Shown piece after piece: positions 34,019-44,192 of a stretch of DNA of 64,000 nt. The notes beneath the pieces are model-generated. The model was given only the letters and a program-made list of their open reading frames with translations, made no database searches and had not been told where the DNA came from. The position numbers and the translations under genes were made by a program. How positions within the stretch are numbered: the first letter of the stretch is position 1; every line of letters begins with the position of its first letter. Source of the stretch: Micromonospora cathayae (lineage in GTDB: Bacteria > Actinomycetota > Actinomycetes > Mycobacteriales > Micromonosporaceae). The DNA lies in assembly GCF_028993575.1 (NCBI RefSeq), contig NZ_CP118615.1, positions 2,356,001-2,420,000 of the forward strand. The letters are read 5' to 3'.

Positions 34019-35281
34019 TCAGGAGAGGCGTTCGAGGACCATCGCCATGCCCTGACCGCCGCCGACACACATGGTCTCCAGGCCGATGCTCTTGTCGTGC
34101 CACTCCAGGGCGTTGAGCAGGGTGCCGGTGATCCGGGCCCCGGTCATGCCGAACGGGTGGCCGACGGCGATCGCCCCGCCCATCACGTTCAGCTTCTCCA
34201 GCGGGATGTCGAGCTGCCGGTAGGAGGGGATCACCTGGGCGGCGAACGCCTCGTTGATCTCCACCAGGTCGACGTCGTCGATGGTCATGCCGGCCCGCTT
34301 CAGCGCCTGCCGGGACGCCTCGACCGGACCGAGCCCCATGATCTCCGGGGAGAGGGCGGTGACCCCGGTGGAGACGATCCGGGCCAGCGGCGTGATGCCC
34401 AGCTCGCGGGCCCGCTGGGCGCTCATGATCACCACGGCGGCGGCCCCGTCGTTCAGCGGGCAGCAGTTGCCGGCGGTGATCCGGCCGTCCGGGCGGAACA
34501 CCGGCTTGAGCCCGGCCACCCCCTCCAGGGTCACCCCGGCACGCGGACCGTCGTCGGTGCTGACCACGGTGCCGTCCGGGGTGGTGACCGGGGTGATCTC
34601 GCGGGCCCAGAAGCCGTCCGTGATCGCCTTCTCGGCGAGGTTCTGGCTGCGTACCCCGAACTCGTCCATGTCGGCGCGGGTCACGTCGTACGCCTGGGCC
34701 AGGTTCTCCGCGGTCTGCCCCATGGCCAGGTAGATGTCGGGCAGCTCGCCGGCCGCGCGCGGGTCGGTCCACACCGCCGCGCCGCCCTCGGCGCGCCGGG
34801 CCGACCGGGCCCGCGCCTCGGCGAACCGCGGATTCTCCCAGCCGCCGCCGACCAGTTCCTGCGCCTCCGGCGGCAGGGCGTCGGAGTTGCCCCGCGCGTA
34901 CCGGGACACGCACTCCACCCCGGCGGAGACGAACACGTCCCCCTCGCCGGCCCGGATCGCGTGCATCGCCATCCGGGTGGTCTGCAACGACGAGGCACAG
35001 TACCGGGTCAGCGTCGCGCCGGGCACGGTGTCCAACCCGAGCAGGGTGGTGACCACCCGGGCCATGTTGAAGCCCTGCTCGCCGCCGGGCAGCCCACAGC
35101 CCAGGTACAGGTCGTCGATCTCGGTCGGGTCGAGCTGCGGGACCTTGTCCAGCGCGGCCCGGACGATGGTCGCGGCGAGATCGTCCGGGCGGACGTCACG
35201 CAGCGAACCCTTGTGTGCCCGGCCGATGGGGGAGCGGGCGGTGGCGACGATGACGGCGTCGCGGGACGACTCAGACGACAT
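34019..35281 (-). CDS. Acetyl-CoA acetyltransferase / 3-ketoacyl-CoA thiolase
   Basis: 420 residues, ATG at 35281. Catalyses thiolytic cleavage of 3-ketoacyl-CoA in fatty-acid oxidation or the reverse condensation. Active-site residues: nucleophilic Cys95 in [12 protein letters not shown], the [11 protein letters not shown] motif, His in [15 protein letters not shown] (about residue 375) and the acid-base cysteine in [14 protein letters not shown]. The N-terminus [18 protein letters not shown] is the family signature. Position next to an SGNH hydrolase and cbs matches the mycobacterial fadA3 neighbourhood as I recall it. No beta-oxidation partner genes adjoin it here, so the preferred chain length is unknown. 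Confidence 0.94.
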   Translation of the reverse strand: MSSESSRDAVIVATARSPIGRAHKGSLRDVRPDDLAATIVRAALDKVPQLDPTEIDDLYLGCGLPGGEQGFNMARVVTTLLGLDTVPGATLTRYCASSLQTTRMAMHAIRAGEGDVFVSAGVECVSRYARGNSDALPPEAQELVGGGWENPRFAEARARSARRAEGGAAVWTDPRAAGELPDIYLAMGQTAENLAQAYDVTRADMDEFGVRSQNLAEKAITDGFWAREITPVTTPDGTVVSTDDGPRAGVTLEGVAGLKPVFRPDGRITAGNCCPLNDGAAAVVIMSAQRARELGITPLARIVSTGVTALSPEIMGLGPVEASRQALKRAGMTIDDVDLVEINEAFAAQVIPSYRQLDIPLEKLNVMGGAIAVGHPFGMTGARITGTLLNALEWHDKSIGLETMCVGGGQGMAMVLERLS

Positions 35282-35337
35282 GAACCAACGTTAACCCCCG
35301 GCTGACCTGCCCCGGAAGCCGGGCGGACCGGGTGTGA

Positions 35338-36135
35338 TCAGCGCGAGGAGGCGACCGACGCGGCGGCGGCGACCGCCGGGAGCAGGGCGTGCGCCCAGAC
35401 CCGGTACCCGTCGGCGGAGGGGTGGAACCCGTCGTGGCAGAGCGTGCCCGCGTCGGCCCGGAAGACCGGGCCGGTCTCGGCGGCGAGATCCACCACCGTG
35501 CCGCCGGCCTCCAGCACCGCCACGGTCTGCGCCCGGGCCGTCCGCCGGCCGACCCAACCGACCACCTGCCGCAGCGGCGGGGCGATCGCCCGGACCGCGC
35601 CCAGGTCGGGGCAGGTGCCGACGACGACCTCCACGTCGGCGTCGCGGAGCCGGCGGACCGCGCCGCCCAGGTACGCGCCGGTGTCAGCCGGCCGGCGCAT
35701 GCTGGTCGCGTCGTTGGCCCCGATCAGGATCACCGCCACGTCCGGACGGTCCCCGAGCAGGGCGCGGGCCACCTGGGTGGCCAGGTCGGTGGAGCGGGAC
35801 CCGGAGACCCCGACGCTGGACAGGTGCACCCGGCGACCGGTGGGGCCCTCGGCGAGCAGGTTGGCGAGCTGGCCGCCCACCGTGTCACCGAAGTGCGCCA
35901 CCCCGACGCCGAGGGCGGCGGCGTCACCGAGCAGCACCAGCCGCAGCGGGGCGGCACCGACCCGGCCGACGGTCGCGCGCAGCGCCAGGCCGAGTTCGGG
36001 TTGCGCGTACCGGCGGTTACGGGCGACGAAGGCCTCTCCGGCGAGGACGGCGGCCCCGCCGACCGTGCCGGCCAGCAGGGAGAGGGCCGCGGCCCGACCC
36101 AGGCGGGCCGCCAGCTCGGTGTTCCGCTCGCTCAT
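35338..36135 (-). CDS. SGNH hydrolase-fold protein lacking the catalytic serine
   Basis: 265 residues, ATG at 36135. It has the SGNH/GDSL fold: block III IGANDATS, block V DGFHPSADGY, and block II around SVGVSGSRSTDL. In block I, however, the expected GDS reads GDA (VLLGDAAALGVGV, Ala72), so the nucleophilic serine is replaced by alanine and hydrolase activity is doubtful. An N-terminal hydrophobic stretch (AAALSLLAGTVGGAAVLAGE) suggests membrane anchoring or export. Its ATG overlaps the stop of the intact paralog upstream by four bases, so both are co-translated. A pseudoenzyme role, for example regulating the partner, is an inference. Confidence 0.88.
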   Translation of the reverse strand: MSERNTELAARLGRAAALSLLAGTVGGAAVLAGEAFVARNRRYAQPELGLALRATVGRVGAAPLRLVLLGDAAALGVGVAHFGDTVGGQLANLLAEGPTGRRVHLSSVGVSGSRSTDLATQVARALLGDRPDVAVILIGANDATSMRRPADTGAYLGGAVRRLRDADVEVVVGTCPDLGAVRAIAPPLRQVVGWVGRRTARAQTVAVLEAGGTVVDLAAETGPVFRADAGTLCHDGFHPSADGYRVWAHALLPAVAAAASVASSR

Positions 36136-37247
36136 GTTCGTCCTTCCACTGGAGTCCCGGTGCCGGTGGGTGAACCGGTCGCGCCGCCCTGGGCCGGTGT
36201 CGTCGGGGTGACGGGGGCGGACGGCGTGGCGGCGGCGTGCGGTGGCAGCGCGCCGACCGCGACGAAGGCCCGCCGGCGCAACTGCGCCCAGCGGCCCTGT
36301 GGGCCACGGTCCCGCCCGCTGACCTGGGTGCCGCTGACTTCGGTACCCGGGTTCCGGGCCGCCTCCTGCGCGGCCTGCGGCAGGGAACGGACGCCCTCGC
36401 CCCGGGTCAGCGTGCGGCGCTCCTGGCCGGTGCCGAGCGCCGACAGGACCGTCGGCAGCAGCGCGGACGCGGCCATCGCGTACCCCTCGGCGGAGGGGTG
36501 GAACCGGTCCCAGGCGAACATCCGGCCCGGCTCGGCCGCGAACCGGGGGCCGAGCAGGTCGCCGAGGGAGACCGTCCAGCCGCCGGCCTCGACCACCGCG
36601 ACCGTCTGGGCGGCGGCGAGCTGCCGGCCCCAGCGTCGGGCCAGCCAGCGCAGCGGCGGCTGGATCGGTTGGATGGTGCCCAGGTCCGGGCAGGTGCCGA
36701 CGACCACCTCGCAGCCGGCCGCCCGCAGCGCCCGGACCGCGTCGACCAGGTAGCGGACCGCGACGGCCTGCGGGGTGCGGTTGGTGACGTCGTTGCCGCC
36801 GATCAGGATGACCGCGACGTCGGGCTGCTGCTCCAGAGCCGCTTCGACCTGCGGTTTCAAGCCGGCCGACAGGCTGCCGACCACGGCGAACCGGCGCAGC
36901 CGCACCGGCCGGTGCAGGCGGCGGGACAGGCCGGTGGCGAGCAGCGCGCCGGGTGTCTCCCGGCGTCGGTGCACCCCGTACCCGGCGGCGGAGGAGTCAC
37001 CGAGAACGACCATCGTGAGCGGTGCGCCGGGCAGCTTCGCGCCGTAGACACCGTCGCAGCGGGGCGGCGGGGCCTCGGCCATCGGGATCGTCCGGCGGGC
37101 CTGCTTGGCCTGGCCGAGCAGGACGCCGGTGGTGGTGGCGAAGGCAGCCGCGGTGGCCCCCGCGCCGATCGCCGCGAAGCGGGCGACCTGCCGGGCACGC
37201 CGCCGGGGCGTACCGGTCGGTACGACGGAGCCAGCCACCACCTCCAT
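36132..37247 (-). CDS. SGNH/GDSL hydrolase (intact catalytic residues)
   Basis: 371 residues, ATG at 37247. N-terminal hydrophobic segment (FAAIGAGATAAAFATTTGVL) probably anchors or exports it. Block I MVVLGDSSAAGYGV has Ser85; block III is ILIGGNDVTN, block V FHPSAEGYAMA, so the Ser-Asp-His set and the oxyanion Gly/Asn are complete. Such proteins are esterases or lipases; the closest mycobacterial neighbour I recall by position is Rv1075c, a GDSL esterase. A C-terminal extension of about 80 residues rich in Pro/Thr/Gly is likely disordered. No clear ribosome site, so it may be translated from a leaderless or very short leader message. Confidence 0.88.
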   Translation of the reverse strand: MEVVAGSVVPTGTPRRRARQVARFAAIGAGATAAAFATTTGVLLGQAKQARRTIPMAEAPPPRCDGVYGAKLPGAPLTMVVLGDSSAAGYGVHRRRETPGALLATGLSRRLHRPVRLRRFAVVGSLSAGLKPQVEAALEQQPDVAVILIGGNDVTNRTPQAVAVRYLVDAVRALRAAGCEVVVGTCPDLGTIQPIQPPLRWLARRWGRQLAAAQTVAVVEAGGWTVSLGDLLGPRFAAEPGRMFAWDRFHPSAEGYAMAASALLPTVLSALGTGQERRTLTRGEGVRSLPQAAQEAARNPGTEVSGTQVSGRDRGPQGRWAQLRRRAFVAVGALPPHAAATPSAPVTPTTPAQGGATGSPTGTGTPVEGRT

Positions 37248-37491
37248 ACAGCCGACAGTACCGCGCGGGGACGACACGTCGCTGTCCTCGTTCCGGGCGG
37301 TCGGTGCCTGATCGACGACCGTTCTGGGTACGTCCGGGGTGGATCCCGCCGGGTCCGCCGGCGTCGATCCACCGTCGCGGCACCACCGGCCCGGGCGGCG
37401 GCAGCGGCAGGTGGCCCGCGCCGGGCCGCCGGGGCCGGTGGCGGTGGTTGCGTCGACCCGGCACGCTTGTCGCGGAGAGAGGGGCACTGAC

Positions 37492-37848
37492 ATGGCGAGG
37501 ACGTTGAAGCGGACGGCGGCGTTCACCGCGCTGGCCAGGGCGATGATGGCCGGCGCGCGGGGCGGTCCGTCCCTGGGCGCCCGGCTGGCGGCCCTGCCCC
37601 GGATGGTCCGGGCCACCGCGCGCGGCGAGTACGACGGCGGGCTCCGGCTGGCCATGATGACCGCGGCCACCGCGTACGTGGTCTCCCCGGTCGACTTCGT
37701 GCCGGAACTCTTCCTGGCCCTCTTCGGGCTGGTCGACGACGCCGTGATGATCACCTGGCTCGCCGGCAGCGTGCTGGCCGAGACGGAGCGCTTCCTGGAG
37801 TGGGAGGCGGGTCGCGCGTCCGTGGTCCCCGGGCATGTGATGCCCTGA
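37492..37848 (+). CDS. DUF1232 (YkvA family) protein
   Basis: 118 residues from ATG at 37492, with GAGAGGGG about 6 bases upstream. The DUF1232 core is LRLAMMTAATAYVVSPVDFV followed by PELFLALFGLVDDAVMITWL, a short hydrophobic hairpin with the conserved SPVDFVPE motif. These small proteins are membrane-associated and of unknown function. The C-terminus (ETERFLEWEAGRA) is amphipathic. It is divergent from the SGNH pair and lies 77 bases upstream of cbs on the same strand; co-transcription is possible. Confidence 0.88.
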   Translation: MARTLKRTAAFTALARAMMAGARGGPSLGARLAALPRMVRATARGEYDGGLRLAMMTAATAYVVSPVDFVPELFLALFGLVDDAVMITWLAGSVLAETERFLEWEAGRASVVPGHVMP

Positions 37849-37925
37849 GGGCACGTACCCTGAGCGCGTCGACCAACCGTCTGCCCGGCGCCGCTGCCGG
37901 CACCGGAGGAGAAGGGCACACCCAG

Positions 37926-39296
<1,371 letters not shown>

Positions 39297-39306
39297 CCGG
39301 GGCCGC

Positions 39307-39870
39307 TCAGCCCTCCGGTGACGGGTCGACGCGATCCGTCACCGGGGGTACGCCCAGCTCGCGGGCGTAGCGCAGCTGCGGGACGAGGACCGGGCCGATC
39401 TGGTCGTCGCGTACGTCGCCGGTGGCCGTCCAGCCGCCGCGCTCGTAGAAGCGGCGGGCGTGGACGTTGTCGCGGAGCACCCAGAGGGTGGCCCGGGTAC
39501 GCCCCCAGGAGCGCATGGTGTCCAGCGCGTCGACCATCAGCACCCGGCCGGTGCCCCGGCCCTGCTCGGCGGGGTCGAGGTGGATGGCGCGCAGCATCGC
39601 CGCCGTCGGGTCGACCACGCCGTCCAGTTCGTCCGGGCCGAGGTAGGTGAAGCCGACCAGCCGGCCGTCCCGTTCGGCGACGGTCATCAGGTGGTCGTCA
39701 CGCTCGTACGTCCAGCGTTGCGTCCAGTATTCGCCCATCATCTCCGGGGTGGGCTGGGCCAGCGCCTCCGGCGGCAGGAACGAGGCGTACGCGGCCACCC
39801 GGGAGCGCTGGTGCAGCGCACCGACCGCCCGCAGGTCGTCGGCGACGGCGTGGCGGAGGGTGAGCGTCAT
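39307..39870 (-). CDS. GNAT family N-acetyltransferase
   Basis: 187 residues. GNAT fold: [20 protein letters not shown] at the N-terminus, the beta-4/acetyl-CoA loop [20 protein letters not shown] and the C-terminal [20 protein letters not shown] with [11 protein letters not shown]. The substrate is unknown; small-molecule amines or antibiotics are typical. ATG at 39870 overlaps the stop of the RNase Z gene by four bases, so the two are translationally coupled. Convergent with cbs, with only 10 bases between. Confidence 0.9.
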   Translation of the reverse strand: MTLTLRHAVADDLRAVGALHQRSRVAAYASFLPPEALAQPTPEMMGEYWTQRWTYERDDHLMTVAERDGRLVGFTYLGPDELDGVVDPTAAMLRAIHLDPAEQGRGTGRVLMVDALDTMRSWGRTRATLWVLRDNVHARRFYERGGWTATGDVRDDQIGPVLVPQLRYARELGVPPVTDRVDPSPEG

Positions 39871-40799
39871 CCGGCCGAGGGTACCCGCCGGGGCGGCACC
39901 GCGACGGTGCCCAGGTCCTCGGCGACCACCAGCTCACCGGTGAAGTGCTCACGGGCCTCGGCGGCGAACCGGGTGGTGTCGGCGTACCGCTGGGAGAAGT
40001 GGGTGAGCACCAGCCGGCGTACCCCGGACTCGGCCGCGACCCGGGCGGCCTGGGCGGCGGTGAGGTGCCCGACGTCGGCGGCGAGCGCGGCCTCCGACGA
40101 CAGGAAGGTCGACTCGATAACCAGCAGGTCGGCGTGCTCGGCGAGCGCGTACACGGCGTCGCAGAGGCCGGTGTCCATCACGAAGGCGAACCGCTGGCCC
40201 GGTCGCGGCTCGCTGACCTCGTCGACGTGCACCCGACGCCCGTCGAGGTCCAGGTGGCCGGCCCGGCGCAGCTCGCCGACGGCCGGGCCGGCGATGCCGT
40301 ACCCGGCCAGCCGCTCGGGGAGCATCCGGCAGCCGTCCGGCTCGACCACCTGGTAGCCGTACGTCTCGATGGGGTGCCGGAGCCGGCGGGCGGTGAGGGT
40401 GTGGCCGCCGCGCAGCGTGATCCGCTGGCCGTCGGCGGCGACCGGTTCGGGACGCAGCTCGGCGGTCTCGTGGAAGCTGGTGGCGTACCGGAGCCGGGCG
40501 AAGTACTCGGCGCCGGAGGCCGGGAAGTGCACCGCCACCGGGTGCGGCACCCGGTCCAGCGAGAGCCGCTGGACGATGCCGGGCAGGCCGAGGCTGTGGT
40601 CGCCGTGGAAGTGGGTGACGCAGATCCGGGTGAGGTCGGTGGCGGTGACCGTGGTGTGCAGCAGCTGCCGTTGGCTGCCCTCGCCCGGGTCGAAGAGGAT
40701 CACCTCGTCGTCCCAGCGCAGCACGTACCCGTTGTGGTTGCGTCGCCGGGTCGGGGTCTGGCTGGCGGTGCCCAGCACCGTCAGCTCGCGCGTCGACAC
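39867..40799 (-). CDS. rnz: Ribonuclease Z
   Basis: 310 residues, GTG at 40799 with GGAGGGGG 6 bases upstream. Zinc endonuclease that removes 3' trailers from tRNA precursors lacking encoded CCA, consistent with the CCA-less tRNA gene in this window. The metallo-beta-lactamase motif is [14 protein letters not shown] (His63, His65, Asp67, His68); further metal ligands are in [11 protein letters not shown] and [11 protein letters not shown]. The N-terminus [20 protein letters not shown] is typical for bacterial RNase Z. Preceded by a 324-base gap holding a 12-bp inverted repeat. Confidence 0.95.
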   Translation of the reverse strand: MSTRELTVLGTASQTPTRRRNHNGYVLRWDDEVILFDPGEGSQRQLLHTTVTATDLTRICVTHFHGDHSLGLPGIVQRLSLDRVPHPVAVHFPASGAEYFARLRYATSFHETAELRPEPVAADGQRITLRGGHTLTARRLRHPIETYGYQVVEPDGCRMLPERLAGYGIAGPAVGELRRAGHLDLDGRRVHVDEVSEPRPGQRFAFVMDTGLCDAVYALAEHADLLVIESTFLSSEAALAADVGHLTAAQAARVAAESGVRRLVLTHFSQRYADTTRFAAEAREHFTGELVVAEDLGTVAVPPRRVPSAG

Positions 40800-41123
40800 G
40801 GCGTACCCCCTCCGGACATGGGTCGACCCCCGGGGCTTCCGCGCTGACGCGCGGACCGGCTGGACTGGGCCGGCACCCCGGGGGTCGGGTGGCTGTTCTG
40901 GATTCGCCGCACCGCTGCCACACGGTCTCGACGATCTTTCTGGTGTCCGCCCTGGTGGACGGACGGTCGACTGTCAAGGACAGCGGCTAGCGGACAGCCA
41001 CCTCACGAGTCCGATAACTACACAAAGCTTCGGATCACCTCCCTTCCCGTGTACCGCCACGCTATCTACTACCCGACAGCGTCGGCAACGGTTTTTGACC
41101 ACATCGTGGCGGCCGGACCGGGC
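40800..41123. other. 324-base gap upstream of rnz, with an inverted repeat and an orphan Shine-Dalgarno
   Basis: No convincing protein gene. It contains a perfect 12-base inverted repeat CGACCCCCGGGG / CCCCGGGGGTCG (40824-40835 and 40876-40887) in the rnz leader, a TTGACA-like -35 (reverse strand, 40972-40977) without a good -10, and on the reverse strand an extended Shine-Dalgarno AAGGGAGGTGATCC (41032-41045) with no gene directly after it. A 10-codon open frame (reverse, 40974-41006) is too distant from it to be trusted. Confidence 0.5.
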
Positions 41124-42311
41124 TCAGTCGGCGATGCCGATCGGGCCCTCGCGCGGCCCCTCCGGGGAGGCCGGCTGCACCGACAGCGACGGGAAATCGG
41201 CCAGGGTGCCCTCGGGTTCGGCGTCCCACTCCGGGAAGACCAGGTCGCTCTGGAGGTACAGGCAGAGCAACTGGGTCAGGTGCCGCAGCCCGTCCAGGTG
41301 GGTGCGCTCGTGGCCGTGGGTGGCGTCCACCCCGAAACCGAGCAGCGCCACCCGGGCGTGCGCGCCCGCCTCGACCGCCGCCGCCACGTCCGAGCGGTAG
41401 TAGTCGAAGACGTCCCGGACCAGGTCGACGCCGTGCTCGACGGCGATCGAGGCCAGGTTGCGGGTCAGGTGGTAGTCGAACGGGCCGACCCCGTCACCCA
41501 TCGCCAGGGTGGCCGCGTTCTCCCGGGACTGCTGGCCCGGGGCGACCACCGCCGCGTCCACCGAGACGATCTCCGCGACGTCCGGGTCGAGGCCGTGGCT
41601 GGCCCCGTGCCCGATCTCCTCGGTGACGGTGACCAGCAGGTGCGCGCTGACCCGGGGCTTGATCCCGGCGTCGACCATCGCCTTCAGCGCGGTCAGCACC
41701 GCCGCCACGCCGGCCTTGTCGTCCAGGTGGCGGGACTTGACGTACCCGCTGGGGGTGATCGTCGGGTTGGGCAGGAACGCCACGAAGTCGCCCGCGTCGA
41801 TGCCGAGCGCGCGCAGCCCGGCGATGTCCTCGACCGGTTCGTCGACGCGTACCTCGACCTGCTCCCAGCCGACGCCCTGGAGGTCGACGTCGTCGTTGTA
41901 GCGGTGCCCGCTGGCCTTGAGCGGCAGCACCTGGCCGGTGACCACCCGGTCCAGGTCGTCGGTGAAGATCCGGACGTGCGCCCCCTCGGCGAACCGGGCG
42001 CTGTGCGTACCGATCGACTTCAGCTCCAGCCGGCCGTTCTCCTTCAGCCGCTTCACCATCCCGCCGATGGTGTCGGTGTGCACCACGATGGCCCGGTCCG
42101 CCCCGGTCTCCCGGGGCCCTGTCAGGCAGGCGCTGAGCGCCCCCCGCCGGGTCAGCGTGGAGGTGATGCCGAGGGCGGAGAGCCGCTCGCCGACGTACTG
42201 CTGCACGTGGTCGGTACGCCCGGACGGGCTGGGGATCTCCAACAGCTCCAGCAGCACCTGCCGGAGGTAGTCCAGGTCGAGCGGGAGTGGAACGGGACGG
42301 GCTTCGGTCAT
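41124..42311 (-). CDS. M42 family metallopeptidase of the NAGGN osmoprotectant system
   Basis: 395 residues from ATG at 42311, which lies 4 bases after the stop of the upstream synthetase gene. M42 aminopeptidase fold: VVHTDTIGGMVKRLKENGRL, SRHLDDKAGVAAVLTALKAM, VTVTEEIGHGASHGLDPDVA with the catalytic glutamates, and the C-terminal metal-site region LLGFGVDATHGHERTHLDGL. Members of this subgroup are encoded with the two NAGGN biosynthesis genes and are presumed to degrade or trim the dipeptide; this is a family-level inference. Third gene of the operon. Cytoplasmic, no signal peptide. Confidence 0.92.
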   Translation of the reverse strand: MTEARPVPLPLDLDYLRQVLLELLEIPSPSGRTDHVQQYVGERLSALGITSTLTRRGALSACLTGPRETGADRAIVVHTDTIGGMVKRLKENGRLELKSIGTHSARFAEGAHVRIFTDDLDRVVTGQVLPLKASGHRYNDDVDLQGVGWEQVEVRVDEPVEDIAGLRALGIDAGDFVAFLPNPTITPSGYVKSRHLDDKAGVAAVLTALKAMVDAGIKPRVSAHLLVTVTEEIGHGASHGLDPDVAEIVSVDAAVVAPGQQSRENAATLAMGDGVGPFDYHLTRNLASIAVEHGVDLVRDVFDYYRSDVAAAVEAGAHARVALLGFGVDATHGHERTHLDGLRHLTQLLCLYLQSDLVFPEWDAEPEGTLADFPSLSVQPASPEGPREGPIGIAD

Positions 42312-42315
42312 GTGG

Positions 42316-44190
42316 TCAGGATGCCGCACCCGCCGGGGACCAGAGACGTTGCGGTGCCCGGGTGCCGGGGAAGAGCAGGTCGACGAAGCGTTCCGCGGTC
42401 GGCTGCGGCTCGTGGTTGGCCAGCCCCGGCCGCTCGTTCGCCTCGATGAACACGTGCTCCGGCTGGTCCGGCGCGACGACCAGCAGGTCCAGCCCGGTGA
42501 CCGGGATGTCCAGCGCCCGGCTGGCCGTCACGCACGCCTCGGCGATCTCCGGGTGCAGCTCCCCGGTCACGTCGTGGATGGTGCCGCCGGTGTGCAGGTT
42601 GGCGGTCCGCCGGACGGCCAGCACCGTCCCCTCCGGGAGTACGTCGTGCAGCTCGTAGCCGGCCTCGGCGACCACCTCGCGGGTCATGTCGTCCACCGGG
42701 ATGCGGGACTCGCCCCCGGTGGCGGCGGCCCGGCGGCGGCTCTGCCGCTCGATCAGCTCGGCGATGTCGTGCACCCCGTCGCCGACGATCGAGGCCGGCC
42801 GACGCACCGCCGCCGCCACCACCTCGTGGTCGATCACGACCACCCGCAGGTCCTCGCCGGCACGCAACTCCTCGATCAGCACGTCCGGGCAGTACCGGCG
42901 GGCCAGCTCGACGGCGGTCCGCAGCGCCTCCGGGGTGCGTACCCCGACGGTGATCCCGTTGCCCTGCTCGCCCCGGGCCGGCTTCACCACCACGGCGCCC
43001 AGTTCGGCGAGGAACGCCTCGTCCGCGTCGTCACCGGTGGCGGCGCGGCCCCGGGGCACGCTCAGCCCGGCCTCGGTGAGGATCCGCCGGGTGACCCGCT
43101 TGTCGTCGCAGCGGCTCATCGCCACCGCCGAGGTCAGCTCGGACAACGACTCGCGGGTCAGGATGGTCCGCCCGCCGCTGGTCAACCGCAGCTCACCCCA
43201 GGCCGGGTCGGTGATCTCCACCCGGATGCCCCGGCGCATCGCCTCGTCGGCCACGATCCGGGCGTACGGGTTGAGCTGGTCGTACCCGGCGGGCAGCGAG
43301 GGCAGGAACAGCCGCTCGTTGATCGGGTTCTTCCGCTTCACGCAGAGCGTGGCGGTCCGGTAGAAGCCCAGCCGCTCGTAGAGCCGGATCGCGCCGACGT
43401 TCTCGGCCAGCACGGACAGGTCCACGAAAGCCCGGCCCCGGTCGGTGAGCCGGGCCGCCAGCTCGGTCAGCAGGGCCTGCCCGGTGCCGGGTGGCGCGGT
43501 GTTGAAGTCCACGGTCAGGCACCACAGGCTCGCGCCGTTCTCCGGGTCGGCGAAGACCTCGACGTGGTCCACGCCGGTGATCGTGCCGACGATCTCCCCG
43601 GTGCTCGACTCGGCCACCAGGTGCAGGAAACGCGGGGTGGCGGCGTTGGCGACCAGCACGTCCACCGGCGCGGTGACCATGCCGTTGGCGGCGTAGATCC
43701 GGTTCACCGCGTCCGCGTCTGCGGCGTCGCGGAGCTGACGGATCCGCAGGCCGGGCAGGTCACCGCCGGTGTCGCCGGCCGCCTCGCCGCCGATCGGGCC
43801 CCGCCCACCGGCCACGTCCGGGCTCAGCGGCAGCCGGTAGGTCAGCGACGGGTCGATGAACAGTTCGTCGTGCAGCCGGGACACCAGCACGTGCGGGTCG
43901 CGCAGGTAGATGCAGATGTCCCGGGAGCCGGCCGCCTCGGACCGCAGCACGTCGGCGACGGCTGCCGGGTCCCGGAACGTCTGGCCGAAGACCAGCCGCC
44001 CCCACCCGCAGTCGAGCACCACGTCGGTGCCGCCGGCCGGTCGGGTCTCCGCGTCCGGGTCGGTCGAGGTGCCGCCGGGCTCGCCGGGGGCGACCGGGTC
44101 GCCGCCCGGCCCCACCCGCTCCCGTCGCCGGGCGATCCGGGCCCGCTGACCGTCGGTCAGGGCCGTGCCGGTGGCCAGGGTCTCGGTCAC
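42316..44190 (-). CDS. N-acetylglutaminylglutamine synthetase (GNAT plus ATP-grasp fusion)
   Basis: 624 residues, GTG at 44190, two bases after the amidotransferase stop. It is predicted to acetylate glutamine and ligate a second glutamine. N-terminal unassigned region (to about 150), then a GNAT domain (LRIRQLRDAADADAVNRIYA; DFNTAPPGTGQALLTELAAR; LSVLAENVGAIRLYERLGFY) to about 290, then an ATP-grasp ligase domain with VVVKPARGEQGNGITVGVRT, VLIEELRAGEDLRVVVIDHE and FIEANERPGLANHEPQPTAE. This two-domain arrangement is characteristic of Ngg-type synthetases in osmoadaptation operons. The long linker near 50-60 and 140-160 is Gly/Asp-rich. Confidence 0.92.
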   Translation of the reverse strand: MTETLATGTALTDGQRARIARRRERVGPGGDPVAPGEPGGTSTDPDAETRPAGGTDVVLDCGWGRLVFGQTFRDPAAVADVLRSEAAGSRDICIYLRDPHVLVSRLHDELFIDPSLTYRLPLSPDVAGGRGPIGGEAAGDTGGDLPGLRIRQLRDAADADAVNRIYAANGMVTAPVDVLVANAATPRFLHLVAESSTGEIVGTITGVDHVEVFADPENGASLWCLTVDFNTAPPGTGQALLTELAARLTDRGRAFVDLSVLAENVGAIRLYERLGFYRTATLCVKRKNPINERLFLPSLPAGYDQLNPYARIVADEAMRRGIRVEITDPAWGELRLTSGGRTILTRESLSELTSAVAMSRCDDKRVTRRILTEAGLSVPRGRAATGDDADEAFLAELGAVVVKPARGEQGNGITVGVRTPEALRTAVELARRYCPDVLIEELRAGEDLRVVVIDHEVVAAAVRRPASIVGDGVHDIAELIERQSRRRAAATGGESRIPVDDMTREVVAEAGYELHDVLPEGTVLAVRRTANLHTGGTIHDVTGELHPEIAEACVTASRALDIPVTGLDLLVVAPDQPEHVFIEANERPGLANHEPQPTAERFVDLLFPGTRAPQRLWSPAGAAS

Positions 44191-44192
44191 GG

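Noticed and set aside
41032..41048. GGATCACCTCCCTTCCC resembling the 3' end of 16S rRNA
   Set aside because: Only about 14 bases match and no other rRNA sequence is nearby; treated as an orphan Shine-Dalgarno on the reverse strand.
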